Under the pieces are notes generated by a model that was given only the letters and a program-made list of their open reading frames with translations, was not told the DNA's origin and did no database searches. From NCBI GenBank assembly GCA_023451395.1, contig JAEXZL010000067.1:1-17905 (forward strand): a DNA stretch of 17,905 nt, in the 5' to 3' direction. Numbering within the stretch: the stretch's first letter is position 1; every line of letters begins with the position of its first letter. Origin of the DNA: Bacillota bacterium. Its GTDB lineage: Bacteria; Bacillota; Clostridia; Clostridiales; Clostridiaceae. Shown here piece by piece: positions 7,924 to 15,595 of the stretch. The position numbers were made by a program, and so were the translations under genes.

Positions 7924-8973
7924 TTATTCCTGAACTTGAGCGCTGCTTTTTATATCAATCTTCCATCCTGTAAGCTTCGCCGCAAGTCGTACATTCTGTC
8001 CTTCCTTTCCTATAGCTAAGGAAAGCTGACCATCATCTACAATTACCCTTGCGGATTTATTTTCTTCATCAATGGTAACATCTACTACTTTAGCAGGGCT
8101 TAAGGCGTTTGCAATATATTCTTCTGGAAGTTTACTCCACTTTATTATATCGATTTTTTCATTCTTTAACTCATTTACAATATTCTGTACCCTGATTCCC
8201 TTTGGACCAACACAGGCTCCCATAGGATCAATTGTTTCATCCTTTGAGAATACAGCTATTTTTGTTCTAGAGCCAGCTTCTCTTGAAATGCTTTTTATTT
8301 CTACAATTCCTTGGAATATTTCAGGAACCTCTAATTCAAAAAGTCTTTTCACAAGCCCTGGATGAGTTCTAGAAACAATGACCTGAGCACCCTTTGAGGT
8401 ATTTTTCACCTCTACAATGTATAACTTTAATCTTTGATTAAAATTGTACTCTTCTCCAGGCATCTGCTCACTTGTTCCAAGAACTGCTTCAATTTTTCCT
8501 AAATCAACAAAAACATTTCCTTTATCCTTTCGGATTACTGTACCAGTAATTATATCGTATTCTTTTTCTATGAACTCGCTATAAATTATGTTTCTTTCTG
8601 CTTCTTTAATTCTCTGAATTACTACTTGCTTTGCTAGCTGAGCAGCTACTCTTCCAAAGGTTCTTGGAGTGACTTCAAGCTCAACAACATCTTCAAGCTC
8701 GTATTTAGGATTAATTGCCTTGGCATCCTCTAAAGTAATTTCAGAAACATCATCATAGAGTTCCTCTACAACATTTTTTCTTGAATATACATGAATTTCA
8801 CCATTATCCCTATTCATGCTAACTCTTACATTTTGAGCGCTATTGCCAGTATTAGCATAGTTTTTTTTGTATGCTGCTACAAGTGCATCCTCAATGGTGG
8901 TGAATAGCATATCCTCGCTAATACCCTTTTCTTTAACAATTTCTTTTAATGCACCTATAAATTCCTCATTCAT
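7924..8973 (-). CDS. nusA: Transcription termination/antitermination factor NusA
   Basis: NusA binds RNA polymerase and nascent RNA and affects pausing, intrinsic termination and antitermination. The 349-residue product has an N-terminal polymerase-binding domain (about 1-125), an S1 domain (about 135-200), and two KH domains with loop motifs GPKG (256-259) and IGKEGQNV (321-328). It ends soon after KH2, without the acidic repeats of enterobacterial NusA, as is usual in Bacillota. The frame extends 11 codons upstream to 9006, but the ATG at 8973 has GAGGAGG at good spacing and gives the typical MNEEFIGAL start. The gene follows rimP by 16 nt. In this AT-rich operon, which contains several hairpins, it is a plausible self-regulator, but nothing in the sequence proves that. 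Confidence 0.96.
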   Translation of the reverse strand: MNEEFIGALKEIVKEKGISEDMLFTTIEDALVAAYKKNYANTGNSAQNVRVSMNRDNGEIHVYSRKNVVEELYDDVSEITLEDAKAINPKYELEDVVELEVTPRTFGRVAAQLAKQVVIQRIKEAERNIIYSEFIEKEYDIITGTVIRKDKGNVFVDLGKIEAVLGTSEQMPGEEYNFNQRLKLYIVEVKNTSKGAQVIVSRTHPGLVKRLFELEVPEIFQGIVEIKSISREAGSRTKIAVFSKDETIDPMGACVGPKGIRVQNIVNELKNEKIDIIKWSKLPEEYIANALSPAKVVDVTIDEENKSARVIVDDGQLSLAIGKEGQNVRLAAKLTGWKIDIKSSAQVQE

Positions 8974-8989
8974 CTTTAATGCCTCCTCA

Positions 8990-9451
8990 TCAAAAATCCA
9001 CTTCAATATTTATCGTCTTTATTTTATCTAACGGTACATTTATAATATTGTCATTGATTTTAACCTTAATTAAATCTTCCTCATAGGATTCAAGAATTCC
9101 TTCAAAAAGCTTTTTTCCTTCTATAGCAGTAGTAGCTCTTATCTTGACTTTTTTTCCTAGATTATCTTCATAATGTTTTTTTGTATACAAAAATCTATTT
9201 ATACCTGGAGAGGATATCTCAAGATAATATTGATCTTTTATTGGATCCTTTTCATCAATAATATCACTAACTCTTCTACTAACCTTCTCACAATCTTCTA
9301 AAGATATTCCCTTAGGAGAATCAATGTATATTCTTAGATAATATTCATTGTCTTCTTTAATATACTCTAGGTGATATAGTTCATAATCCATGTCTTCAAT
9401 AGGGCTTTTAACCATTTCTTCTATTTGCTGTAATAAACCTTCTAATTTCAT
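8990..9451 (-). CDS. rimP: Ribosome maturation factor RimP
   Basis: RimP assists early maturation of the 30S subunit. The 153-residue protein has the two-domain layout of the family. The first domain holds ELYHLEYIKEDNEYYLRIYID and GISLEDCEKVSRRVSDIIDE, ending with YYLEISSPGINR, a strong family block. The second is an Sm-like barrel (about 85-153). The ATG at 9451 has AAAGGAGGT about 5 nt upstream. It is the first gene of the rimP-nusA-infB operon and is preceded by a leader of roughly 180 nt with a hairpin and a promoter candidate. The stop TGA sits directly before the nusA ribosome binding site. Confidence 0.96.
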   Translation of the reverse strand: MKLEGLLQQIEEMVKSPIEDMDYELYHLEYIKEDNEYYLRIYIDSPKGISLEDCEKVSRRVSDIIDEKDPIKDQYYLEISSPGINRFLYTKKHYEDNLGKKVKIRATTAIEGKKLFEGILESYEEDLIKVKINDNIINVPLDKIKTINIEVDF

Positions 9452-9631
9452 TATAAACCTCCTTTACTTCAAATGCCGGTGAACTACTCTTAGTATTTCC
9501 TAATTACAATACCTAATTATAATATTAGTATATTATAATTTTAATTTATATACTAATAAGTATAGATACAAACAGAAAGAGCGGGTTTAAGCCCACTCTT
9601 TAACTAAGCATCTATAAATAAAAAACTCTAC
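9452..9631 (-). promoter_or_regulatory. Leader region of the rimP-nusA-infB operon
   Basis: This is the bulk of the longest gap in the window (9452-9717). It contains the 10-bp hairpin at 9576-9601 and, nearer to rimP, an 11-bp AT-only-rich inverted repeat TATTAGTATAT/ATATACTAATA (9523-9533 with 9548-9558). Several TATAAT-like hexamers occur in the AT-rich stretch (about 9510-9540), but none has a convincing -35 partner. No open frame with a ribosome binding site is present on either strand. A regulatory leader is the best reading; its ligand or factor, if any, is unknown. Confidence 0.45.
9576..9601 (-). terminator. Hairpin downstream of ispG, inside the rimP leader
   Basis: On the minus strand AAAGAGUGGG pairs with CCCGCUCUUU around a 6-nt loop, followed by CUGUUUGU. 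One pair is U-G on the minus strand but would be a C-A mismatch on the plus strand, so the structure favours minus-strand RNA. It may end the ispG transcript. Because a promoter candidate lies upstream, it would also fall about 30 nt into the rimP transcript, where it could act as an attenuator or a stabilising 5' hairpin. Confidence 0.7.
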
Positions 9632-9637
9632 AAGGTT

Positions 9638-9666
9638 ATAATATCATAGTGATATATAGAATACAA
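9638..9666 (-). promoter_or_regulatory. Candidate sigma-A promoter for rimP operon
   Basis: On the minus strand TTGTAT (9661-9666) and TATTAT (9638-9643) are separated by 17 nt. Each has a mismatch or two from consensus. The site begins about 50 nt beyond the ispG stop codon and would start transcription near 9631. The position fits an operon-head promoter, but the region is so AT-rich that chance matches are easy. Confidence 0.5.
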
Positions 9667-9717
9667 GTGTTATTTCTGAATTATCCAAATAAAGACAAAA
9701 AGTATGCAAGCTCTTAT

Positions 9718-10767
9718 CTACATATTTTTAATCTCATTCATAAGCTCTTCCACTACGAATTCTTCTTTAACCTTTTTGATAATTTCACCTTTTTTAAATA
9801 TAAGGGCTTCATTTTTACCACCGGCAATGCCTATATCTGCCTCTCTGGCTTCACCAGGACCATTGACTACACAACCCATTATAGCCACTTTTATATCCTT
9901 TGGACAATCCTGAAGCTTTTCTTCTACCTCCTTAGCAATTTTAATTAAATCAATCTCTGTTCTTCCACAGGTGGGACAGGATATAAACTGTATTCCTGAT
10001 TTAATTAATCCTAAGGACTTTAAAATCTCTCGCCCAACCTTTATTTCTTCAACAGGATCACCAGTTAAAGATACTCTAATTGTATCTCCTATGCCTTCAG
10101 AAAGCAAAGCACCTATGCCAATGGAGGACTTTATTGTACCTCTCCATAGAGTACCGGCCTCAGTAACGCCTAAATGAAGAGGATATGAAGCTCTGTTAGA
10201 CATAAGACGATAGCTATCAATCATCATATTAACATCAGAGGATTTTATAGATATAATAATATCTGAAAATCCTATAGATTCTAGTATTTCAGCATGATTT
10301 AGAGCACTTTCCACAAGAGCTTCATGAGTAACTCTTCCGTATTTTTTTAGAAGTGATTTTTCCAAAGAACCACTATTTACTCCTATCCTAATAGGAATCT
10401 TCTTATCCATAGCAGCATGAGCTACTTCCCTAACCCTATTTATATTCCCTATATTTCCTGGATTTATTCTAAGTGCTGATACATTGGCAGCTATAGCTTC
10501 TAGTGCTAATCTATAATCAAAGTGTATGTCTGCCACTAAAGGTATGCTAATCTCTGGTATAATTTTTTTTAGTGCTTCTGAGGCTTCTTTGTCAGGTACT
10601 GCACATCGTATAATGTCGCATTTATTATCTTGAAGCTTTCTAATCTGATTTATGGTAGCCTCTGCATCTCTTGTATCTGTATTGGTCATAGATTGAACAG
10701 TAATTGGTGAATCACCACCAATATAAATATTTCCAACCTTAATTTTATTAGTTAATTTTCTATTCAT
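9718..10767 (-). CDS. ispG: 4-hydroxy-3-methylbut-2-en-1-yl diphosphate synthase (IspG/GcpE)
   Basis: IspG is a [4Fe-4S] enzyme that reduces MEcPP to HMBPP in the MEP isoprenoid pathway. The 349-residue protein is the short bacterial form. It has the barrel opening VGNIYIGGDSPITVQSMTNTDT and then the cluster ligands Cys264 and Cys267 (SCPTCGR) and Cys299 (MGCVVNGPGEA). Glu306 in NGPGEA matches the glutamate ligand. The ATG at 10767 has AGGAG upstream, overlapping the rseP stop TAG. The order dxr-rseP-ispG is conserved in Bacillota. In many of these genomes polC follows, but here rimP comes next after a 266-nt gap. A terminator-like hairpin lies about 115 nt beyond the stop codon. Confidence 0.97.
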   Translation of the reverse strand: MNRKLTNKIKVGNIYIGGDSPITVQSMTNTDTRDAEATINQIRKLQDNKCDIIRCAVPDKEASEALKKIIPEISIPLVADIHFDYRLALEAIAANVSALRINPGNIGNINRVREVAHAAMDKKIPIRIGVNSGSLEKSLLKKYGRVTHEALVESALNHAEILESIGFSDIIISIKSSDVNMMIDSYRLMSNRASYPLHLGVTEAGTLWRGTIKSSIGIGALLSEGIGDTIRVSLTGDPVEEIKVGREILKSLGLIKSGIQFISCPTCGRTEIDLIKIAKEVEEKLQDCPKDIKVAIMGCVVNGPGEAREADIGIAGGKNEALIFKKGEIIKKVKEEFVVEELMNEIKNM

Positions 10768-10777
10768 GTTTTATCTC

Positions 10778-11788
10778 CTATAGTTGTATTGGGAATAAAA
10801 TATCCTTAATAGTTACAAGTATCATAAGTAAAAATAATATTGATATTCCCACAAGGTTTGCAGCTTGAACTATCTTATCATTAACCTTTTTTCTTGTTAT
10901 AAGTTCTATAAATAGTATCACTAACCATCCACCATCAAGAGCTGGGAATGGAAGAAGGTTGAAAATTGATAGTTGAACACTTAAGAGAGCTGTAAACATC
11001 ATAAGGTTCCATATGCCTGCCTTAGCTGCTTCTCCAGATATTCTTATAATTGAAACAGGTCCACCTACATCGTTAATACTAGCCTTACCAGTAAAGATTG
11101 TTTTTAAAGAAAAGAATACCTGATTTATGGAGGATATGGACTTTTTAAAGCCCTGTACTACAGAATCTCCAAAGGAAGGTTCTGAAACTATAGTTCCAGC
11201 TATACCTACCTTGTATCTATTTTCTTCTGTATCTAGTGCTGGTGTTACTGTAGATGAGTATTCTGATCCATTGCGGTTATACTTTATACTCACAGGACTT
11301 CCCTCAGACATTAAAATGTGAAGAGTAAAGTCATCCCATGTGTATATTTTATTTGAATTTATTTCAGTAATAACATCACCCTCCTTAAGACCTGCTAGCT
11401 GAGCTGGAGAGTCCTTAACTATTTCAGATGCAACTGGATTTATATAGCCGTTATTTAATACTACTAGAGAAAATAGTATTACAGCTAGAAGAAAGTTCAT
11501 TATGACTCCCGCAGCTACAATGCTTATTTTCTGTAGAGGCTTCTTACTCATAAAGGCTCTAGGATCTTCCAAAGCCTCCTCTTCTCCGTACATCTTCACA
11601 TAGCCACCTATAGGGAAGAGTCTAATGGAATATTGGGTTTCCTTTCCTTGAATCTTTCGAATTTCTGGACCCATACCGATAGAAAATTCCTCCACTTTAA
11701 CATTATTGGCTTTTGCCATGATAAAGTGACCTAATTCATGTATAGTTATTAATAAGCCTAAGGCTAATAAAGCAATTATTATATACAT
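10778..11788 (-). CDS. rseP: Site-2 intramembrane zinc protease RseP
   Basis: RseP-type proteases cut membrane-bound anti-sigma factors or other single-pass proteins within the membrane. The 336-residue product shows the zinc motif HELGH (17-21) in the first membrane segment, a second membrane segment (about 88-110), and one PDZ domain (about 115-185, with SPAQLAGLKEGDVI). The third metal ligand lies in the motif PFPALDGG (280-287), and a last membrane segment is at about 312-333. The single PDZ is usual for Bacillota, against two in E. coli. The ATG at 11788 has AGGAGG upstream. It lies between dxr and ispG, a conserved position. The substrate cannot be inferred from here because no sigma or anti-sigma gene is in the window. 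Confidence 0.95.
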   Translation of the reverse strand: MYIIIALLALGLLITIHELGHFIMAKANNVKVEEFSIGMGPEIRKIQGKETQYSIRLFPIGGYVKMYGEEEALEDPRAFMSKKPLQKISIVAAGVIMNFLLAVILFSLVVLNNGYINPVASEIVKDSPAQLAGLKEGDVITEINSNKIYTWDDFTLHILMSEGSPVSIKYNRNGSEYSSTVTPALDTEENRYKVGIAGTIVSEPSFGDSVVQGFKKSISSINQVFFSLKTIFTGKASINDVGGPVSIIRISGEAAKAGIWNLMMFTALLSVQLSIFNLLPFPALDGGWLVILFIELITRKKVNDKIVQAANLVGISILFLLMILVTIKDILFPIQL

Positions 11789-11800
11789 TTTTGCCTCCTG

Positions 11801-12952
11801 TTAATAATTATTAAAAATATAGTCTTTGACCTTCTTATCAGCTTCAACAACAGCAGGTAGGGACAACTGCTCGCTAAAAGAAAATTTGTTTAAAGCTTCT
11901 TCTATAAGCTCAGGAATTCTCATAAATGAGATTTCCTTTTTTAAGAAGAGTTCCACAGAGGCCTCATTTGCTGCATTTAATATAGCAGGATAGAAGCCAG
12001 CTTTTTTTCCTGCCTCAAAGGCTAAATTAAGGCAGTTAAAAGTATCGTATCTTGGTTTTTCAAAGGTTAAATTGTTTACTTCAAATAAATCAAGCTGCTT
12101 AACAAAGCAATCTTCTCTATTGGGGTAGTTTAAAGCATATTGTATTGGAAGGGTCATATCAGGCACACCCATTTGAGCTATGATGCTACCATCCTTATAC
12201 TGAACCATAGAATGAATAATACTTTCCGGGTGTACAACCACTTGGATATTATCATATGGACAATTAAAAAGCCAATGAGCCTCAATTACCTCTAAACCTT
12301 TATTCATAAGGGTTGCAGAATCAATGGAGATTTTTTTGCCCATATTCCATTTTGGATGATTCAAGGCTTCCTCAAGGGTTGCTTTTTCCAAATCATGTAA
12401 ACTTTTATTTCTAAAAGGACCACCGGATGCAGTAAGAAGTATTTTATCAAGAGCCTTTAAATCATTTCCTTGAAGGCATTGAAATATGGCACTATGCTCA
12501 GAGTCTACTGGAAGAATTTTAACTCCATGGATTCTTGCTTCTTTCATAATTAATTCTCCTGCTACTACAAGTGTTTCCTTATTAGCAAGAGCAATATTTT
12601 TACCGGCCTTAATTGCTTCCATGGTTGGTATTAAACCTACCATCCCAACTACGGAAGTTAATACAGTATTAACCTCTTCTAATGTACAAATCTTTATTAA
12701 GCCTGGAAGTCCAAAATAAACTTCACAGGATATATTATTATCTTTAATGTAATATAAAAATTTATCATAAGTTTCTTTATCTGTTATAGCAACATGCTTA
12801 AGAGAAAATTCTTTTACAATTTTTATTAGCTCTGAAAGATTTCTATGAGCAGAAATTCCACTCAAGATATATTTATCTTTATTTTTTTTTAGTAAATTTA
12901 TAGTTTGTGTTCCAATTGATCCTGTAACTCCTATAATAGATAAGTTAATCAT
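11801..12952 (-). CDS. dxr: 1-deoxy-D-xylulose 5-phosphate reductoisomerase
   Basis: Dxr rearranges and reduces DXP to 2-C-methyl-D-erythritol 4-phosphate with NADPH, the first committed step of the MEP pathway, and is the target of fosmidomycin. The 383-residue protein opens with the NADPH-binding turn GVTGSIGTQT (8-17), then has ANKETLV (123-129). Metal and substrate residues follow: DSEH (150-153), SGGPF (176-180), HPKWNMG (199-205) and NKGLE (217-221). All catalytic positions known from E. coli appear to be kept. The ATG at 12952 has AGGAGG whose first bases are the TAG stop of the preceding membrane-protein gene, suggesting coupling. Its product feeds IspG in this cluster and ultimately UppS. 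Confidence 0.97.
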   Translation of the reverse strand: MINLSIIGVTGSIGTQTINLLKKNKDKYILSGISAHRNLSELIKIVKEFSLKHVAITDKETYDKFLYYIKDNNISCEVYFGLPGLIKICTLEEVNTVLTSVVGMVGLIPTMEAIKAGKNIALANKETLVVAGELIMKEARIHGVKILPVDSEHSAIFQCLQGNDLKALDKILLTASGGPFRNKSLHDLEKATLEEALNHPKWNMGKKISIDSATLMNKGLEVIEAHWLFNCPYDNIQVVVHPESIIHSMVQYKDGSIIAQMGVPDMTLPIQYALNYPNREDCFVKQLDLFEVNNLTFEKPRYDTFNCLNLAFEAGKKAGFYPAILNAANEASVELFLKKEISFMRIPELIEEALNKFSFSEQLSLPAVVEADKKVKDYIFNNY

Positions 12953-12961
12953 TTAATCCTC

Positions 12962-13897
12962 CTAATTGAAAATTATTTCTTTAGCAATTATAACATATAA
13001 AGGACCTATTAATAAGCCAAAAAAGCCAAATAGGTTTATACCTATATATAGAGCAAGAATGATTACAAGAGGATGGATACTAAACTTATCACCAATAACT
13101 TTCACCTCAAAAACTTGCCTTAATATATTTATTAGTATATAGAGAAATATTAAACCGAAAACTACAAAATATTGGTTTATTAGTATATTGTATATGATTA
13201 ATGGAACAAATACAATAACTGTCCCAACATAGGGCAGGAGGTCTAGCAAACCACATAATATTGATAAGGCTAAAGCATCTTCTACTCCTAGAAGTAAGAA
13301 GCCTAATAGTGTTTCTGTGGTAGAAAATATTACCAAGGCCAACTCTACAGAAAAAATTTTCTTAATATTATAAAGTATATTTTTTATATTTAATATCACA
13401 TCATCTCTTATGAATATTTTTATAAAGCTTACGAAGATCCTCCTATCTGCAAGTAAAAAATACACTGTAATATTACTTATAAAATACATCACTATTGCTT
13501 CTCCAGTAAACAAAGCTCCTTTTAGAAAAATCGGATTATTAAGACTTCGTATGTTTTTCCATATACTCTCCTTGTCTATTCCTATTATCTCCATAAAATT
13601 CTTAATAAAGGTACTGGTATATGCTTCTAGCATTAAGCGGTTTATCAAGGCGATTATGTAATTACCTAAATAGATTAAAACCAATACAGAAGTTATGTTT
13701 ATACTAAATAGGACAATAAAAGTTGCTAATCTCCTTGACTTAATAGCTTTTGATAAAAAGTTATAAAAAGGTAGTGCTACAGCATAGAGCATAGCCATAA
13801 AGAATGCTGGCTTTAAGTAACTCTTTACTAAAAGATTAAGTAATATAAAGGCAACCAGAAGAGTAAGGCAATAAAATATCTTATAGCCGTTTTTCAT
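12962..13897 (-). CDS. AI-2E/PerM-family membrane protein
   Basis: A multi-pass membrane protein of 311 residues with about seven to eight hydrophobic segments. The family blocks are ALSILCGLLDLLPYVGTVIV in the middle-late part and SIHPLVIILALYIGINLFGF near the C terminus, both typical of the AI-2E transporter/PerM/YtvI group. Members have been linked to autoinducer-2 export, sodium-proton antiport or sporulation, so no substrate is assigned here. The frame extends to 13960 through an inverted repeat, but the ATG at 13897 with GGAGGT close upstream is preferred; the spacing of about 4 nt is short. It lies between cdsA and dxr, which are often adjacent in related genomes, and its stop codon is part of the dxr ribosome binding site. 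Base composition resembles its neighbours. Confidence 0.85.
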   Translation of the reverse strand: MKNGYKIFYCLTLLVAFILLNLLVKSYLKPAFFMAMLYAVALPFYNFLSKAIKSRRLATFIVLFSINITSVLVLIYLGNYIIALINRLMLEAYTSTFIKNFMEIIGIDKESIWKNIRSLNNPIFLKGALFTGEAIVMYFISNITVYFLLADRRIFVSFIKIFIRDDVILNIKNILYNIKKIFSVELALVIFSTTETLLGFLLLGVEDALALSILCGLLDLLPYVGTVIVFVPLIIYNILINQYFVVFGLIFLYILINILRQVFEVKVIGDKFSIHPLVIILALYIGINLFGFFGLLIGPLYVIIAKEIIFN

Positions 13898-13942
13898 TAT
13901 ACCTCCATACTTAAAATATTGCTTTATATATATATAAATAAA

Positions 13943-13993
13943 TAAGCTGTATATATGCACAATTTATAATAACATGTGCATATATACAGCTTA
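13943..13993 (-). terminator. Large hairpin between cdsA and the membrane-protein gene
   Basis: An 18-bp perfect inverted repeat (13943-13960 with 13976-13993) surrounds a 15-nt AT-rich loop. On the minus strand the stem is followed by TTTATTTATATATA. The stem is long but has few G-C pairs and the tail is mixed T/A, so its strength as a terminator is uncertain. The loop holds a TGTTATTAT extended -10-like element, which raises the chance that promoter signals overlap it. Confidence 0.6.
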
Positions 13994-14015
13994 ATTTATA
14001 ATAGTTATTACTAAG

Positions 14016-14822
14016 TTATAGCCCTAGTATCAGACTTAGATACATGAATATTGCAACGGAAGAAAATATTATACTATCAAATCTATCTAAAATACCACCA
14101 TGACCAGGAATTAAATGGGAATAATCCTTTACCTTAAAATATCTTTTTATAGAAGAGGCGGTAAGATCACCAAACTGACCTAGTATACCAGCTAAGGCTC
14201 CCATAAGAAAAAAATGAATCAAGGATATATGAAAGAGATAACCTTGTGTGACAATACCAAATAAGCCACAGGATAAAATACTTCCAATGAGTCCACCTAT
14301 TGAACCTTCTACTGTTTTTTTAGGACTTACATCTGGGCAGAGCTTATGTTTTCCTAAAAATCGTCCTGAGTAATAAGCAGCGGTATCTCCAATCCAAGAG
14401 CTTAGAAAGATAAGCCATATAAGATAATTACCTCCCTGCATATCATATATGTTAGGGATGAGGCTTAAAAAAACACCAACATAAATAAAAACTCCTAATG
14501 TTAAAAACATATCTGCAAAATTATATTTTAAATTAATTACTGGTATACATAAAAGCAGCAAGGTGGAGATAATCAACATATAGCCTAAAGTTTCAATACT
14601 AATACCAGTTAAGTAATAAAGAGCTAATAAAGCAAAGCCTATTATAGGAATAGAATTAAATTTATTACCGCTATTAATTACCTTATAAACTTCATACATC
14701 CCCATAATAGATAAAAGAAAGGTTATTATCTTAAGATAAACACCACCTATGAGCAAAACAATTATCAAGGGAGAAATAAGAATAGCACCAAAGTATCTAC
14801 TGTTTTTAATATTTGTATTCAT
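14016..14822 (-). CDS. cdsA: Phosphatidate cytidylyltransferase (CDP-diacylglycerol synthase)
   Basis: CdsA makes CDP-diacylglycerol from phosphatidic acid and CTP at the cytoplasmic membrane, feeding all phospholipid head-group branches. The 268-residue protein is a chain of hydrophobic segments ending with the family signature SSIKRYFKVKDYSHLIPGHG (223-242) followed by GILDRFDS, complete in its key residues. The frame stays open to 14939 within uppS, but the ATG at 14822 is preferred. GGAGGT lies 7 nt upstream and the ATG begins one base after the uppS stop. The ribosome binding site is thus inside the last codons of uppS, a sign of translational coupling. It is followed by a large hairpin. 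Confidence 0.96.
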   Translation of the reverse strand: MNTNIKNSRYFGAILISPLIIVLLIGGVYLKIITFLLSIMGMYEVYKVINSGNKFNSIPIIGFALLALYYLTGISIETLGYMLIISTLLLLCIPVINLKYNFADMFLTLGVFIYVGVFLSLIPNIYDMQGGNYLIWLIFLSSWIGDTAAYYSGRFLGKHKLCPDVSPKKTVEGSIGGLIGSILSCGLFGIVTQGYLFHISLIHFFLMGALAGILGQFGDLTASSIKRYFKVKDYSHLIPGHGGILDRFDSIIFSSVAIFMYLSLILGL

Positions 14823-14823
14823 A

Positions 14824-15573
14824 TTATATACCTCCAAAACGCCTTTCCCTGTTTTGGTAGTCATATATTGCCTTGTGCAAATCCTTCTCTGAAAAATCTG
14901 GCCATAGTATATCAGAATACCAAAATTCAGAATATGCACATTGCCAAAGCATAAAATTACTTAATCTTTGTTCACCACTAGGTCTAATTATTATATCTGG
15001 ATCTGGCATGCCAGCGGTATAAAGATATTTTTCTATATCTTCTTGGGTAATAGCAATTTCTGAATTACCTTCCTTTGTCTTAAGAAAGCTGTTTACAGCA
15101 TGGATTATTTCTGCTCTACCACCATAATTTAGAGCTAAATTCATTACTACACCAGTATTATCTTTGGTCATAGCTTTTGCATTAATTAGTTCCTCCTGGC
15201 AGCTTTTCGGAAGCATAGAAATATCTCCTATATGATTTATTACCACCTGATTCTTGTTTAGCTCATCAAACTCTTTCTTTAGATAATCAACAAGAAGTTT
15301 CATCAAAGCATTAACTTCATCTTTAGGTCTTTTCCAGTTTTCTGTTGAGAATGCATAAAGAGTTAGATATCGTACACCTAACCTATTACATTCCTTTATT
15401 ATTCTTCTGATAGTTTCTACACCCTGCTTGTGCCCGAAGGTTCTTGGTAGGTTCTTTTTTTTGGCCCAACGACCATTACCGTCCATGATAATACCTATAT
15501 GCTTAGGTATATTGTTGTAATCTAACGGGAAAGAAGTAGTAGCTTTATTGTTTTTATTAAATAATTTTACCAC
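14824..15573 (-). CDS. uppS: Isoprenyl transferase (undecaprenyl diphosphate synthase)
   Basis: UppS extends farnesyl diphosphate with cis-isoprene units to C55 undecaprenyl diphosphate, the lipid carrier for cell-wall precursors. The 249-residue protein has HIGIIMDGNGRWAKKKNLPR (25-44) with catalytic Asp31, LYAFSTENWKRP (72-83), NLALNYGGRAEI (145-156) and RPSGEQRLSNF (197-207). The last block has Pro where many homologues have Thr. The start is a GTG at 15573, supported by GGAGGT 8 nt upstream; no nearer ATG fits the family start. A perfect palindrome separates it from frr, and its last codons contain the cdsA ribosome binding site. Confidence 0.96.
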   Translation of the reverse strand: MVKLFNKNNKATTSFPLDYNNIPKHIGIIMDGNGRWAKKKNLPRTFGHKQGVETIRRIIKECNRLGVRYLTLYAFSTENWKRPKDEVNALMKLLVDYLKKEFDELNKNQVVINHIGDISMLPKSCQEELINAKAMTKDNTGVVMNLALNYGGRAEIIHAVNSFLKTKEGNSEIAITQEDIEKYLYTAGMPDPDIIIRPSGEQRLSNFMLWQCAYSEFWYSDILWPDFSEKDLHKAIYDYQNRERRFGGI

Positions 15574-15595
15574 GGTTGTTTACCTCCGACTATGT

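Noticed and set aside
9649..9948. Open frames of 60-100 codons on the plus strand, here and at many other places in the window
   Set aside because: They lie antisense to well-recognised genes, lack family signatures, and mostly lack ribosome binding sites. They are by-products of the AT-rich codon use on the minus strand.
13921..13942. TA-repeat run near the membrane-protein gene
   Set aside because: A short run of TA dinucleotides in AT-rich intergenic DNA; too short to call a repeat element of interest.
14823..14939. N-terminal extension of cdsA deep into uppS
   Set aside because: It would overlap uppS by 116 nt. The ATG at 14822 has a well-spaced GGAGGT and gives a normal-length CdsA.
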